Part shown: positions 1 to 8,546 of the stretch, in pieces
Layout: every line of letters begins with the position of its first letter
How positions within the stretch are numbered: the first letter of the stretch is position 1
Source of the DNA: Kangiella sediminilitoris
GTDB taxonomy: Bacteria > Pseudomonadota > Gammaproteobacteria > Enterobacterales > Kangiellaceae
Reading direction: 5' to 3'
Assembly: GCF_001708405.1 (NCBI RefSeq)
Contig: NZ_CP012418.1
Coordinates: 1,178,001-1,242,000, forward strand
Length of the DNA stretch: 64,000 nt
Program-made: the position numbers and the translations under genes
Notes under the pieces: generated by a model
Database searches by the model: none
Told to the model about the DNA's origin: nothing
Seen by the model: only the letters and a program-made list of their open reading frames with translations

Positions 1-866
1 TGGATAAAAAATCTCAAAGGGACAAAGCTGTAGAGCGGGTTATCATCATCGAAGGTTTGGCAAACCTTGTGGTTCTTATTGCTAAATTTTTCGTCGGCAT
101 AATGACCGGCTCCCTGGCCATTATCGGTGACGCCATCCACTCTCTGACAGATGTAATCAATAATATCGTTGCATGGATGGTTATGCGGGTATCTAGTGCT
201 CCACCAGATAGAGAACACCCCTATGGGCACAGAAAGTTTGAAACTCTGGCAGTATTTTTTCTCGCTTCATTGCTGATTGTTTTAGCATTTGAGCTAGCAA
301 TGCACGCGGTTAATAAAGAAAGTACCGTGATAGTTAGCTCGGGTTGGGGTTTAGCTATTATGCTGGGAATCTTAGTTGTTAATATTGCTCTCGCCACCTG
401 GGAGCGGAAAAAAGCTAAGGAACTTAATTCTGATATTCTTCTTGCTGATGCCAGTCATACATTCGCGGATGTTATGACAACCATTGCTATCATTGTGGGT
501 TGGCAGCTATCAGCGATGGGCTATTACTGGTTAGATAGAGTCGCTGCTTTAGCAGTATCTGGCTTTATTTTTTATCTTGCCTACACATTATTCAAAAGGG
601 CACTACCAGTGCTTACAGATAAATACGCACTGGATCCTGAGACGCTATCAAGTGCAGTGATTGAGGTGAATGGAGTTCTGAAGGTGAGTAAAGTGCGTTC
701 TCGCTGGATTGGCGATGAGAAGTTAGTCGACCTAGTGATAGCCGTGGCTCCACAGCTATCAACTGAAGAGTCTCATCAAATAACAAATAATATAGAAACA
801 ATGTTAGCCGATAAGTTTGATGTGTCTGATATATCCATTCACGTTGAACCTTATCGGCCTATGTAA
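1..866 (+). CDS. Cation diffusion facilitator (CDF) transporter, 5' end outside window
   Basis: Inner-membrane divalent-metal/proton antiporter of the CDF family. The reading frame is open back to base 3 without a stop, and the first visible residues (DKKSQRDKAVERV) already look like the cytosolic N-terminus, so the true start lies before the window. The usual TTG at 57 is not a credible start. Family signs are the GDAIHSLTD motif in TM2, the DREHPYGHRKFE loop typical of the family, and DASHTFADV in TM5, which carries the HxxxD metal ligands. A soluble C-terminal ferredoxin-like domain follows (about the last 80 visible residues). Substrate (Fe, Zn, Co or Mn) cannot be told from sequence. It ends 11 bases before the convergent yceF. 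Confidence 0.9.
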   Translation, partial: DKKSQRDKAVERVIIIEGLANLVVLIAKFFVGIMTGSLAIIGDAIHSLTDVINNIVAWMVMRVSSAPPDREHPYGHRKFETLAVFFLASLLIVLAFELAMHAVNKESTVIVSSGWGLAIMLGILVVNIALATWERKKAKELNSDILLADASHTFADVMTTIAIIVGWQLSAMGYYWLDRVAALAVSGFIFYLAYTLFKRALPVLTDKYALDPETLSSAVIEVNGVLKVSKVRSRWIGDEKLVDLVIAVAPQLSTEESHQITNNIETMLADKFDVSDISIHVEPYRPM

Positions 867-877
867 ACACTGCTTAA

Positions 878-1474
878 TTAGATTACCCGGATGCCAAGTT
901 TTCGTAAGCTCTCGCTTAACGTAATGAGTGGTAAGCCAATTAGGGCTGTGGGATCTTTGGAGGACAAAGACTCAAATAGAGCGATGCCCAGACCTTCGCA
1001 CTTAAATGAACCGGCACAGTCAAGAGGCTTCTCACGCTGAACATATCGCTTTATTTCTTCATGAGTTAAGTCTCTGAATTTAACCTCTGTCAGTACTACG
1101 CTGAGATCCTTGTCTTCTTTTTCTGACTCCATTACGCAGAGTGAAGTATAAAAAGTAACTGTTTTACCACTACAGCCCATTAGTTGTTGAATGGCTTTCT
1201 CTTCGGTGTACGGCTTACCCAGAATTTTGCCATCGAGCACGCAAACCTGATCAGAACCAATAATAATGCTGTCAGGGTGGTTTAGCGATACAGCTAAGGC
1301 CTTTTGCTCCGCCAGACGCGCTACATGCTCCACTGGCTCTTCATCTGGGAAGGGCGTTTCATCTATATTCGGCGACTCGCAGCTGAAGCTTTCTACAACT
1401 CTGCTGAGCAACTCCTTACGATATGGAGAGGAGGAGGCGAGAACGATATTGGTAAAGTTTCTAAGATTTGTCAT
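878..1474 (-). CDS. yceF: Maf-family nucleotide pyrophosphatase, YceF type (198 aa)
   Basis: Maf/Ham1-like nucleotide pyrophosphatase. In E. coli the YceF subfamily hydrolyses m7GTP, probably to clean modified nucleotides from the pool. The N-terminal signature is ASSSPYRKELL, with the family-typical IIGSDQV segment and the LGKP loop further on. It starts at ATG (1472-1474). It is divergent from yceD, the same arrangement as in E. coli, and this supports the YceF assignment over other Maf paralogues. The 171-base spacer between them carries the yceD promoter. The cytosolic location and enzymatic role come from the family. Confidence 0.93.
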   Translation of the reverse strand: MTNLRNFTNIVLASSSPYRKELLSRVVESFSCESPNIDETPFPDEEPVEHVARLAEQKALAVSLNHPDSIIIGSDQVCVLDGKILGKPYTEEKAIQQLMGCSGKTVTFYTSLCVMESEKEDKDLSVVLTEVKFRDLTHEEIKRYVQREKPLDCAGSFKCEGLGIALFESLSSKDPTALIGLPLITLSESLRKLGIRVI

Positions 1475-1607
1475 ATAGGTACTTGTTGTTGGGGCCGAAA
1501 AGCCTTAGAATTTCAGCTAGATAGAGCACATTTTGTGGCAATTAGCCAAAAAATCAACCGAATGTTGGAATTTAAGGCAGATTTTCACTAAAAGTTGTGT
1601 GTTTACT

Positions 1608-1636
1608 TTGACTAAAACCCAAGATAACTGTATTAT
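1608..1636 (+). promoter_or_regulatory. Sigma-70 promoter of the yceD-rpmF-plsX-fab operon
   Basis: TTGACT (1608-1613), a 17-base spacer and TATTAT (1631-1636) form a near-consensus sigma-70 promoter. The expected transcription start is about 1642-1646, so the transcript would begin within about four bases of, or exactly at, the yceD ATG at 1646. Confidence 0.7.
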
Positions 1637-1645
1637 TGCGCGCCT

Positions 1646-2170
1646 ATGTCAAGTCGCAGGTTACCGGCGTCAATTGATCCATATAAATTTGCGGATCAAG
1701 AGAAAGAGATAAACGCCACACTCGATCTGGAATACTTAGACAGATTTCGTAAGGAACTAGCTTCCGATAAAGGCGAAATTGTCTGCAGTATCAAAGGAGA
1801 TAGAGTTGAAGACACTCGAATCACTTTGCTTGAGCTTAGTCTCAAAGGCAAGGTATCTCTCGTTTGTCAGGGCTGTTTAGAGCCTTTTGATTACGAGTTG
1901 AACCACGACGTGATTATTTATCCCGTCTACTCAGAAGAGCAGATGGATAGGGTACCCGATGATGGTGACCCGGTTTTAGTCGATGACGATGGCTTACATT
2001 TGAAGTCGGTAGTCGAAGATGAATTGATTTTATCGCTGCCTGCAGTACCTCTTTATGGGGAATGCGAGCAGATGGAAGCCTACGAATCCGGAGAGCTTCC
2101 AGAAGAAACGATTGAGCAGGCGGGAAAAGATAACCCTTTTAACGCACTGAAAGATTTAAAGTTTGATTAA
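1646..2170 (+). CDS. yceD: YceD, DUF177 23S rRNA accumulation protein (174 aa)
   Basis: DUF177/YceD protein, linked in bacteria and plastids to 23S rRNA accumulation and usually encoded immediately before rpmF. The N-terminal [12 protein letters not shown] and the CQGCLEPF (CxxC) segment at about residues 75-82 are family hallmarks. A second cysteine (GEC) follows near residue 138. The start is fixed by the short distance between Met and the conserved LP..DP segment. There is no Shine-Dalgarno sequence before this ATG, and the near-consensus promoter 10 bases upstream suggests a leaderless transcript. The gene is followed 14 bases later by rpmF and is the first gene of the operon. Confidence 0.92.
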   Translation: MSSRRLPASIDPYKFADQEKEINATLDLEYLDRFRKELASDKGEIVCSIKGDRVEDTRITLLELSLKGKVSLVCQGCLEPFDYELNHDVIIYPVYSEEQMDRVPDDGDPVLVDDDGLHLKSVVEDELILSLPAVPLYGECEQMEAYESGELPEETIEQAGKDNPFNALKDLKFD

Positions 2171-2184
2171 GCAGGAGATTTAAA

Positions 2185-2349
2185 ATGGCTGTACAACAGA
2201 ATCGCAAAACTCGCTCTAAGCGTGGTATGCGTCGTTCGCACGACTCTTTAACAGCACCAACGTTGTCAGTAGAGAACGAAACTGGTGAAGTTCATCGTCG
2301 TCACCACGTGACTAAAGACGGTTTCTACAAAGGTCGTAAAGTAGTTTAA
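2185..2349 (+). CDS. rpmF: 50S ribosomal protein L32 (54 aa)
   Basis: This small gene translates to a 54-residue basic protein beginning [20 protein letters not shown] and ending [11 protein letters not shown]. That is the classic L32 sequence ([17 protein letters not shown], then a HHV..DG.Y.G..V tail). AGGAG at 2173-2177 gives a Shine-Dalgarno sequence 7 bases before the ATG. It lacks the zinc-binding cysteines of the C+ form of L32, as in E. coli. It is a structural component of the large ribosomal subunit near the peptidyl transferase region. It lies between yceD and plsX, its usual place. Confidence 0.97.
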   Translation: MAVQQNRKTRSKRGMRRSHDSLTAPTLSVENETGEVHRRHHVTKDGFYKGRKVV

Positions 2350-2395
2350 TAGCTTTCTATTAAATTCACTTGGTTTTTGATCAAACGGTTTTACC

Positions 2396-3424
2396 GTGAC
2401 AAAAACGTTAGCGATTGATTGCATGGGGGGCGATTATGGCCCCTCTGTTATTATTCCCGCAGCAATTTCTGCGCTGCAACAACACTCTGATCTTCACGTT
2501 TATCTTGTTGGCCCTCAGCAGGAAATACAATCCCACATAAAAAATACTCGGCCTTATACTGACCGTCTGCATATTGAACCTGCGTCAGAAGTCATTGGTA
2601 TGTCTGAAAAGCCATCAGCAGCCTTACGTCGTAAGCCAGATTCTTCTATGCGCAAAAGCTTGGAGCTGGTTCGTGACGGAAAAGCAGACGCCTGCGTTAG
2701 CTCCGGTAATACTGGTGCTTTAATGGCCTTGGCAACGGTCCTTATCGGAACTTTGCCTGGAATTGAACGCCCAGCAATTACGGCTGAGTTACCAAACCGC
2801 AAAGGTTCAGTCACTAACATGCTGGATCTTGGTGCTAATATTGATGCCAGTGCTGAACAATTGACCAGTTTTGCTGTAATGGGGCACGTATTGAGTGAAC
2901 TGGCTGATGGCATCAATAACCCAAGAGTTGCACTACTTAATATTGGTGAAGAGGCTATTAAAGGCCGTGACAGTATAAAATTGGCTGGGGATATGCTTTC
3001 AAATCAGTCGCAAATTGATTATGTTGGGTATATTGAAGCGAATGAAATTTTCGATGGCAACGTTGATGTTATCGTTTGTGATGGCTTCACAGGAAACAAT
3101 GTATTGAAAGCCTGTGAAGGAATTACACGGTTTTTGTATAACCAGTTAAAAACTGAGTTTACCAGCGGTCTATGGAGTCGTGCAGTATCAGCACTAGTCT
3201 GGCCGCTACTGAAGCGTTTTCATCGTCGCATCAACCCCGACCAGTATAATGGAGCAAGTCTGTTAGGATTACGCGAAATAGTTATTAAAAGTCATGGTTC
3301 AGCAGATAGCAATGCAACTTTATTTGCTATTAACAAGGCGATTACAGAAATAGAGCGACAGGTGCCTCAAGCTATTCAAGACAGGGTTGCTCAATTATTA
3401 CTAAGTGCAGATAATGAAGACTAG
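2396..3424 (+). CDS. plsX: Phosphate acyltransferase PlsX (342 aa)
   Basis: Converts acyl-ACP to acyl-phosphate, feeding PlsY in phosphatidic acid synthesis; a peripheral membrane enzyme. The N-terminus (T-L-AIDCMGGDYGP) is the PlsX signature. The CDGFTGNN segment near residue 226 and SSGNTGAL near residue 102 are also conserved. The length is normal for the family. The start is GTG at 2396; no strong Shine-Dalgarno sequence precedes it, and translation may be coupled to rpmF 46 bases upstream. It sits in the standard plsX-fabH order, which joins phospholipid and fatty acid synthesis. Confidence 0.96.
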   Translation: MTKTLAIDCMGGDYGPSVIIPAAISALQQHSDLHVYLVGPQQEIQSHIKNTRPYTDRLHIEPASEVIGMSEKPSAALRRKPDSSMRKSLELVRDGKADACVSSGNTGALMALATVLIGTLPGIERPAITAELPNRKGSVTNMLDLGANIDASAEQLTSFAVMGHVLSELADGINNPRVALLNIGEEAIKGRDSIKLAGDMLSNQSQIDYVGYIEANEIFDGNVDVIVCDGFTGNNVLKACEGITRFLYNQLKTEFTSGLWSRAVSALVWPLLKRFHRRINPDQYNGASLLGLREIVIKSHGSADSNATLFAINKAITEIERQVPQAIQDRVAQLLLSADNED

Positions 3425-3460
3425 AACTCTTCTTAATGATTAAAATAAAAGGTAGATAGT

Positions 3461-4423
3461 GTGAAACATTCTCGAATTCTTGGCATGGGAAGTTATTTAC
3501 CAGAAAAGGTATTAACCAACGCCGATCTGGAGAAAATAGTAGAAACGTCAGATCAATGGATTACTGAGCGTACCGGTATTAAAACTCGCCACATTGCTGC
3601 AGATGACCAGTCGGCTTCTGATTTAGGCGTAGAAGCTGCGAAAAAGGCTATTGAAGATGCGGGTATTGATGCTAAAGACATTGATATGATTATTGTAGGT
3701 ACTGCAACTCCCGATAAAATGTTTCCAAGTTCTGCTTGTTATATCGGCGATAAGCTGGGTATTGGTGGCGTTCCCGCGTTTGATATTACAACGGCCTGTC
3801 CTGGTTTCGTTTATGGTTTGAGTATTGCGGATCAGTTTATTAAAACAGGCCACCGTAAAAATGTATTGGTTGTTGGTACAGAGGTTTTATCGCGACTGGT
3901 TAACTGGGAAGATCGCACCACTTGCGTTATTTTCGGTGATGGGGCAGGTGCCGCTGTTGTAACTTCCAGCGAAGAGCCAGGTATTCTTTCGACTCATATC
4001 CATGCCGACGGTGGTTATGGTGATTTGTTGTATTGTAATAATGGTCTGCGTGGTCAATTAGGTGATTTCCCAGAGCCTCAGATTGTTATGCGTGGCAATG
4101 AAGTCTTCAAGGTTGCTGTCAAAACATTAAGCAGCATTGTCGATGAGACTTTGGAAGCCAATAACATGAGTAAAGATGATATTGATTGGCTTATTCCACA
4201 CCAGGCTAATATCCGCATCATTCAGGCCACTGCTAAGAAATTAGGTGCCGGTTTGGATAAAGTCGTTGTGACTGTGGATAAGCATGGTAACACTTCGAGC
4301 GCTTCAATTCCGTTGGCGATGTGTGAAGCTATTGCAGATGGTCGAATTAAGCGTGGCGATGTGTGTCTGCTTGAGAGTTTTGGAGGCGGATTTACATGGG
4401 GGTCCGCTTTGATAAAGTACTAA
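3461..4423 (+). CDS. fabH: Beta-ketoacyl-ACP synthase III (320 aa)
   Basis: Starts fatty acid synthesis by condensing an acyl-CoA primer with malonyl-ACP. The catalytic triad is intact: Cys113 in [10 protein letters not shown], His247 in PHQAN and Asn277 in KHGNTSS. The C-terminal [13 protein letters not shown] is typical. The start is GTG at 3461, with AAGGTAG about 9 bases before it. A FabH of this type can set branched- versus straight-chain composition through primer choice, but the primer preference cannot be read from the sequence. A 298-base gap with hairpins separates it from fabD. Confidence 0.97.
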   Translation: MKHSRILGMGSYLPEKVLTNADLEKIVETSDQWITERTGIKTRHIAADDQSASDLGVEAAKKAIEDAGIDAKDIDMIIVGTATPDKMFPSSACYIGDKLGIGGVPAFDITTACPGFVYGLSIADQFIKTGHRKNVLVVGTEVLSRLVNWEDRTTCVIFGDGAGAAVVTSSEEPGILSTHIHADGGYGDLLYCNNGLRGQLGDFPEPQIVMRGNEVFKVAVKTLSSIVDETLEANNMSKDDIDWLIPHQANIRIIQATAKKLGAGLDKVVVTVDKHGNTSSASIPLAMCEAIADGRIKRGDVCLLESFGGGFTWGSALIKY

Positions 4424-4721
4424 AATTCGTGTATTTCGGTTATGCATTGTTAAAAATCTTTTTTATCTGCTCAGGGTCTGCCCCTTGGGTATTTAGAATA
4501 ACTAAACTGCGCTATAAAAATGATTTTTGCCTCGCTTACCCTGTATCCTGAAATTTTAGGGTTTAAAAATATGTAAAAAAGAGCAGAACCAATGTCTTCC
4601 CGCAATCTGCCGCGCCTCAGCATTGTCTAGCTCTTTTTTTGATCGCAGTAGCTTTTAAGGTTACAAGATGTAACTTTAAGAGTTATCTTTAACCAATTGA
4701 AATAAAAGAAAAGAACTTGTT
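4424..4721 (+). other. fabH-fabD spacer with two RNA hairpins
   Basis: No gene is visible in this 298-base spacer. It carries a long terminator-like hairpin (4575-4640) and then a second stem of about 13 bp at 4652-4682 (TTAAGGTTAC / GTAACTTTAA core, loop AAGAT) which has no T-run. TTGATC (4639-4644), 17 bases and TACAAG (4662-4667) could be a weak promoter for fabD inside the same stretch. Confidence 0.5.
4575..4640 (+). terminator. Terminator- or attenuator-like hairpin upstream of fabD
   Basis: The left arm AAAAAAGAGC-AGA-CAATG and the right arm CATTG-TCT-A-GCTCTTTTTTT pair with a small internal asymmetry and a loop of about 26 bases. The T-run on one side and the A-run on the other would allow termination in either direction. 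Since fabH and fabD are co-directional, this may be an attenuator or the end of a fabH transcript. Confidence 0.5.
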
Positions 4722-5648
4722 ATGAGTAAAACAGCATTTGTATTTCCTGGTCAGGGTTCGCAAGCACTTGGCATGTTGGCGGATGTTGCCGCTTCAACAC
4801 CGCTCATTGAGCTAACTTTTGCTGAAGCTAGCGAGGGTTTGGGTTATAACCTTTGGGATCTGGTTCAGAATGATGAAGAAAAGCTAAACCAAACTCAGTA
4901 CACCCAGCCTGCGTTATTAACAGCCAGTATTGCTCTATGGCGTTTGTGGCAAGAGAAAGGCGGCGCAAAGCCTGCTTTTTTAGCTGGCCATAGTTTGGGT
5001 GAATACAGCGCTCTTGTTGCTGCTGGTGTCCTATCCCTGAGAGATGCAGCATCTTTAGTTCAAGCTCGTGGTGAATTTATGCAATCTGCTGTACCTGCAG
5101 GTACCGGCAAAATGGCTGCTATTATTGGTCTTGATGATGACAAGGTTCGTGAAGCCTGCACTTATAGTGCTGATGGTGATGTTGTCGAAGCTGTGAACTA
5201 CAATTCTCCGGGGCAGGTTGTTATTGCGGGTAGTGCTGAAGCCGTAGAGCGAGCCATGGAGGCCTGTAAAGAAGCCGGCGCTAAACGTGCATTGCCTCTG
5301 CCAGTAAGCGTTCCCTCGCACTGTGCCCTGATGAAACCGGCCGCTGATAAGCTGGCTGAAAAACTTAAAGCCATCAACTTTAATAAACCTGACATACCAG
5401 TGATTAATAATGTAGACGTATCTGCTGAAGCAACGGCAGAGGCTATTAAAGATGCTCTGATACGTCAGTTGTATAATCCAGTACGTTGGACTGAGACCGT
5501 ACAAAGACTTAAGGAAGAAGGCGTTGAAACCTTGTATGAGTGTGGTCCGGGTAATGTTTTATGCGGCTTGGCCAAGCGTATTGATCGAAGCTTGGCAGGC
5601 AAGCCATTAGGTACATTGGATAAATTCGAAGCTGCTATAGCAGAGTAA
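4722..5648 (+). CDS. fabD: Malonyl-CoA:ACP transacylase (308 aa)
   Basis: Loads malonyl groups onto ACP for fatty acid elongation. The PGQGSQ segment lies at residues 9-14, the nucleophile is Ser91 in GHSLGEYSAL, and the partner His200 is in VPSHCALM. Gln in QTQYTQPALL (about 58-66) is the usual oxyanion-hole region. The length matches the family. It starts with ATG at 4722 after an A/G-rich leader (AAAAGAAAAGAA). fabG follows after 23 bases, so the two are probably cotranscribed. Confidence 0.97.
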   Translation: MSKTAFVFPGQGSQALGMLADVAASTPLIELTFAEASEGLGYNLWDLVQNDEEKLNQTQYTQPALLTASIALWRLWQEKGGAKPAFLAGHSLGEYSALVAAGVLSLRDAASLVQARGEFMQSAVPAGTGKMAAIIGLDDDKVREACTYSADGDVVEAVNYNSPGQVVIAGSAEAVERAMEACKEAGAKRALPLPVSVPSHCALMKPAADKLAEKLKAINFNKPDIPVINNVDVSAEATAEAIKDALIRQLYNPVRWTETVQRLKEEGVETLYECGPGNVLCGLAKRIDRSLAGKPLGTLDKFEAAIAE

Positions 5649-5671
5649 AGATTTTAGGTAGGTATATAACA

Positions 5672-6418
5672 ATGAGTATTGAAGGAAAAGTTGCCCTGGT
5701 TACGGGCGCAAGTCGTGGTATTGGTCAAGCTATCGCTCACAATTTGTCACAGTCTGGTGCAGTAGTTTACGGTACGGCTACCTCTGAAAATGGCGCAGAA
5801 AAGATCACAGAAAACTTTAAAGCGGCTGGTTTAAACGGAAAAGGTTTATGCCTGAATGTTACCGATGCTGATAGCATCAAATCGGTACTGGACACCATTA
5901 AAGACGAACAGGGGCGTACTCCTGATATCCTGGTCAATAATGCGGGTATTACTCGTGATAATCTTTTAATGCGTATGAAGGACGACGAGTGGGATAGCAT
6001 CTTAGAAACTAACCTAACTTCTATTTTCCGTCTTTCAAAAGCATGCTTGCGCGGCATGATGAAGGCTAAGTGGGGCCGGATTGTTACCATTGGTTCAGTA
6101 GTTGGCACCATGGGTAACGCTGGACAGGCCAACTACTCGGCAGCAAAAGCAGGCCTGATTGGTTTTTCTAAATCTTTAGCCCGTGAAGTTGGTTCTCGTG
6201 GCATTACGGTGAATGTGGTTGCTCCAGGATTTATTGATACTGACATGACTAAAGCACTGAATGACGAACAACGTCAGGCAATGTTTGATCAGATTCCAAT
6301 GGCACGCTTAGGTCACCCTGAAGAAATTGCTAATGCTGTAGGTTTCTTGACGTCTGATCAAGCCGGCTATATTACTGGTGAAACGATCAATGTTAACGGC
6401 GGGATGCATATGATCTAA
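5672..6418 (+). CDS. fabG: 3-oxoacyl-ACP reductase (248 aa)
   Basis: NADPH-dependent reduction of 3-oxoacyl-ACP in the elongation cycle. It is a classical SDR fold: the cofactor glycine motif TGASRGIG (residues 11-18), NNAG near 89-92, and the catalytic Ser142, Tyr155 and Lys159 (YSAAK). The C-terminal NVNGGMHMI is the usual FabG ending. The ATG has GGTAGG 9-14 bases upstream. The position directly after fabD and before acpP marks it as the housekeeping FabG rather than one of the many SDR paralogues. Confidence 0.97.
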   Translation: MSIEGKVALVTGASRGIGQAIAHNLSQSGAVVYGTATSENGAEKITENFKAAGLNGKGLCLNVTDADSIKSVLDTIKDEQGRTPDILVNNAGITRDNLLMRMKDDEWDSILETNLTSIFRLSKACLRGMMKAKWGRIVTIGSVVGTMGNAGQANYSAAKAGLIGFSKSLAREVGSRGITVNVVAPGFIDTDMTKALNDEQRQAMFDQIPMARLGHPEEIANAVGFLTSDQAGYITGETINVNGGMHMI

Positions 6419-6723
6419 CGCGACTCTTTGATTGCTGAATAAGCCATTTAGTCGCTGTGTCGTGATAATAATAAAAGTTTGGGTGAAAAATGTTTCATGT
6501 CAATACTGATGAATGGAATATAAGTCACCGTTTTTAAACATAAATTTTTGTTATTGGCAGGTATTTTTTGTTATTATCTGCTTTTAAATTTTTACCAGAA
6601 GTTGTAATTTAAGCGTGGTCTGACCTTTATAAAAAAAGGCAATTTACACTTGCAACTTTGGTTCAGTTAACTAAACTACCCACGCAGTGTGATACTGTTG
6701 ATACAAACGAGGAATTTAAACAG
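6419..6723 (+). other. fabG-acpP spacer carrying the acpP leader
   Basis: This 305-base AT-rich spacer has no convincing gene. It carries the candidate acpP promoter at 6548-6577 and, nearer the gene, a small CCTTT / AAAGG stem (about 6624-6639). GAGGA at 6709-6713 is the acpP ribosome binding site. Confidence 0.5.
6548..6577 (+). promoter_or_regulatory. Candidate acpP promoter
   Basis: TTGTTA (6548-6553), an 18-base spacer and TATTAT (6572-6577) make a plausible sigma-70 promoter. It would give acpP its own transcript with a leader of about 140 bases. A separate strong promoter suits the very high ACP demand known in other bacteria. Confidence 0.45.
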
Positions 6724-6963
6724 ATGAGTACTATCGAAGAACGTGTAAAAGGTATCGTTGTTGAACAACTAGGTGTTAAAGAAGACGAAGTAACAGCTGA
6801 AGCGTCTTTTGTTGATGATCTAGGTGCTGATTCATTGGATACAGTTGAGCTGGTTATGGCTCTAGAAGAAGAGTTCGACACTGAAATCCCAGACGAAGAA
6901 GCTGAAAAAATCAACACTGTTCAAGCAGCGATTGATTACATTAAGGCTAATGTTGACGCGTAA
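6724..6963 (+). CDS. acpP: Acyl carrier protein (79 aa)
   Basis: Small acidic carrier of acyl intermediates. Ser37 in GADSLDTVE is the 4'-phosphopantetheine attachment site. The protein starts MSTIEERVK, the standard ACP N-terminus. An upstream in-frame codon at 6658 would add 22 residues unlike any ACP, while the ATG at 6724 has GAGGA 10 bases before it, so the shorter form is chosen. Length and the acidic helix II ([11 protein letters not shown]) are normal. It is followed by a strong terminator at 7006-7042. Confidence 0.98.
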   Translation: MSTIEERVKGIVVEQLGVKEDEVTAEASFVDDLGADSLDTVELVMALEEEFDTEIPDEEAEKINTVQAAIDYIKANVDA

Positions 6964-7005
6964 GCCAACTCGTCTGCAATCTATTCGTAATAGTTAGCGA
7001 ATATA

Positions 7006-7042
7006 ATGGGTGAAATACGAAGGTATTTTGCCCATTTTTTTT
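7006..7042 (+). terminator. Rho-independent terminator after acpP
   Basis: A 13-bp stem ATGGGTGAAATAC / GTATTTTGCCCAT (two G-T wobbles) with loop GAAG is followed by a run of eight T. It probably separates the abundant acpP message from fabF. Confidence 0.88.
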
Positions 7043-7150
7043 AGATAAGTCACAAGTGGGTTCGACCGAGCTCAGAAAGATGTTCACCGTTAGAGCTCCA
7101 CTGATTTATACTCACAATGACTATATTAGTAATTAATCGAGAGGTGTTCC

Positions 7151-8389
7151 TTGAGTAAGCGTAGAGTTGTTGTTACTGGCCTTGGAATGTTAAGTCCATT
7201 AGGTAATAACATTAAAGATTCATGGGAAGGTATTCTTGCTGGTCGTAGCGGCGCTGGACCGATTGAGGATTTCGATGTAAGCGACTTCAATACGAAGTTT
7301 GCCTGTATGGTTAAAGATTTTGATTCTGAGCCTGCGGTCTCGAAAAGAGACGCCCGTCGTATGGATAAATTTATTCAATACGGTATTGTAGCGGGTGCCC
7401 AGGCCTGGGAAGACTCTGGTTTAACCGTTACTTCTGAGAACGCCCATCGTATAGGTGCCTGTGTTGGTGCTGGTATTGGTGGTCTGGAAACTATCGAGAA
7501 GAATACGTTGTTGTGGGAAAAATCTGGTCCACGTAAGATCTCCCCATTCTTCGTTCCGGGTTCTATCATCAATATGATTTCGGGACATCTGTCGATTAAT
7601 TATGGTTTAAAAGGCCCGAACATTGCTATCGTGACGGCTTGTACTACTGGTGTTCATACTATCGGCCATGCTGCGCGTATGATTGCCTATGGCGATGCTG
7701 ATGCCATGTTGGCCGGTGGCGCTGAAAAAGCGACGACTCCTACAGCTCTAGGTGGTTTCAGTTCTGCTAAAGCTCTATCGACTCGAAACGATAACCCGCA
7801 TGCCGCTAGCCGTCCTTGGGATCAAGACCGTGATGGTTTTGTTATGGGAGATGGTGCTGGTGTGATGATGCTTGAAGAATACGAACACGCTAAAGCCCGT
7901 GGCGCAAAAATTTATGCTGAGCTAACAGGTTTTGGTATGAGTGCTGATGCTTATCATATGACAGCTCCTGCCCCAGGTGGCGAAGGTGCAGCTTCTGCTA
8001 TGAAGAACGCGCTGCATGATGCAGAACTGTCAGCAGAGCAGATTCAGTACATTAACGCTCACGGAACTTCAACGCCTGCGGGTGATATCGCTGAAACCGA
8101 TGCGGTTAAGACTATCTTTGGTGATCATGCGAAGAAAGTTATGGTCAGCTCAACAAAATCCATGACAGGTCACTTATTGGGTGCTGCTGGCGCAGTTGAG
8201 TCAATTTTCAGTGTATTGGCTCTGGTTGATCAGGTTGCACCACCAACAGTAAACCTGGATAACCCCGGCGAAGGTTGTGACTTGGATTATGTCCCGCATA
8301 CCGCGCGTGAAACTGAGTTGAAGCATGTTTTGTGTAACTCATTTGGCTTTGGTGGCACTAACGGATCGCTGGTGTTTAGCAAAGTCTAG
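7151..8389 (+). CDS. fabF: Beta-ketoacyl-ACP synthase II (412 aa)
   Basis: Elongating condensing enzyme of fatty acid synthesis. The nucleophile is Cys164 in TACTTG; the two histidines lie in NAHGTSTP and GHLLGAAG; the C-terminal [10 protein letters not shown] loop is conserved. It starts with TTG at 7151, supported by GAGGTG at 7141-7146 and the exact FabF N-terminus ([12 protein letters not shown]). A terminator lies upstream (after acpP) and another follows at 8415-8438, so it could be its own transcription unit or depend on read-through. Confidence 0.97.
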   Translation: MSKRRVVVTGLGMLSPLGNNIKDSWEGILAGRSGAGPIEDFDVSDFNTKFACMVKDFDSEPAVSKRDARRMDKFIQYGIVAGAQAWEDSGLTVTSENAHRIGACVGAGIGGLETIEKNTLLWEKSGPRKISPFFVPGSIINMISGHLSINYGLKGPNIAIVTACTTGVHTIGHAARMIAYGDADAMLAGGAEKATTPTALGGFSSAKALSTRNDNPHAASRPWDQDRDGFVMGDGAGVMMLEEYEHAKARGAKIYAELTGFGMSADAYHMTAPAPGGEGAASAMKNALHDAELSAEQIQYINAHGTSTPAGDIAETDAVKTIFGDHAKKVMVSSTKSMTGHLLGAAGAVESIFSVLALVDQVAPPTVNLDNPGEGCDLDYVPHTARETELKHVLCNSFGFGGTNGSLVFSKV

Positions 8390-8414
8390 TTAAATCTTGC
8401 GAGACTGAATAAAG

Positions 8415-8438
8415 AAAGGCGGTTCTTACCGCCTTTTT
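8415..8438 (+). terminator. Rho-independent terminator after fabF
   Basis: Perfect 9-bp stem AAAGGCGGT / ACCGCCTTT with loop TCTT and a T-run. Confidence 0.88.
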
Positions 8439-8487
8439 ATTTGCCCTAAATATTTGAACCGTAAGTCAAAAATGAGCTTCAGACTTG

Positions 8488-8507
8488 CAGGGTTGACTCT
8501 AACCCTG
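8488..8507. promoter_or_regulatory. Perfect inverted repeat before pabC
   Basis: CAGGGTT-N6-AACCCTG lies 40 bases before the pabC ATG. It is not followed by a T-run, so an operator or a leader hairpin is more likely than a terminator. Confidence 0.4.
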
Positions 8508-8546
8508 TAACTTATTTTCTTTTTGACTCAGTAAAATTAAGCGGTA

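Noticed and set aside
6658-6723. Longer acyl carrier protein starting at 6658
   Set aside because: The extra 22 residues are unlike any ACP, and a good GAGGA ribosome binding site stands before ATG 6724.
7006-7042. Possible small RNA or operator between acpP and fabF
   Set aside because: The structure is a textbook intrinsic terminator with a T-run right after acpP.
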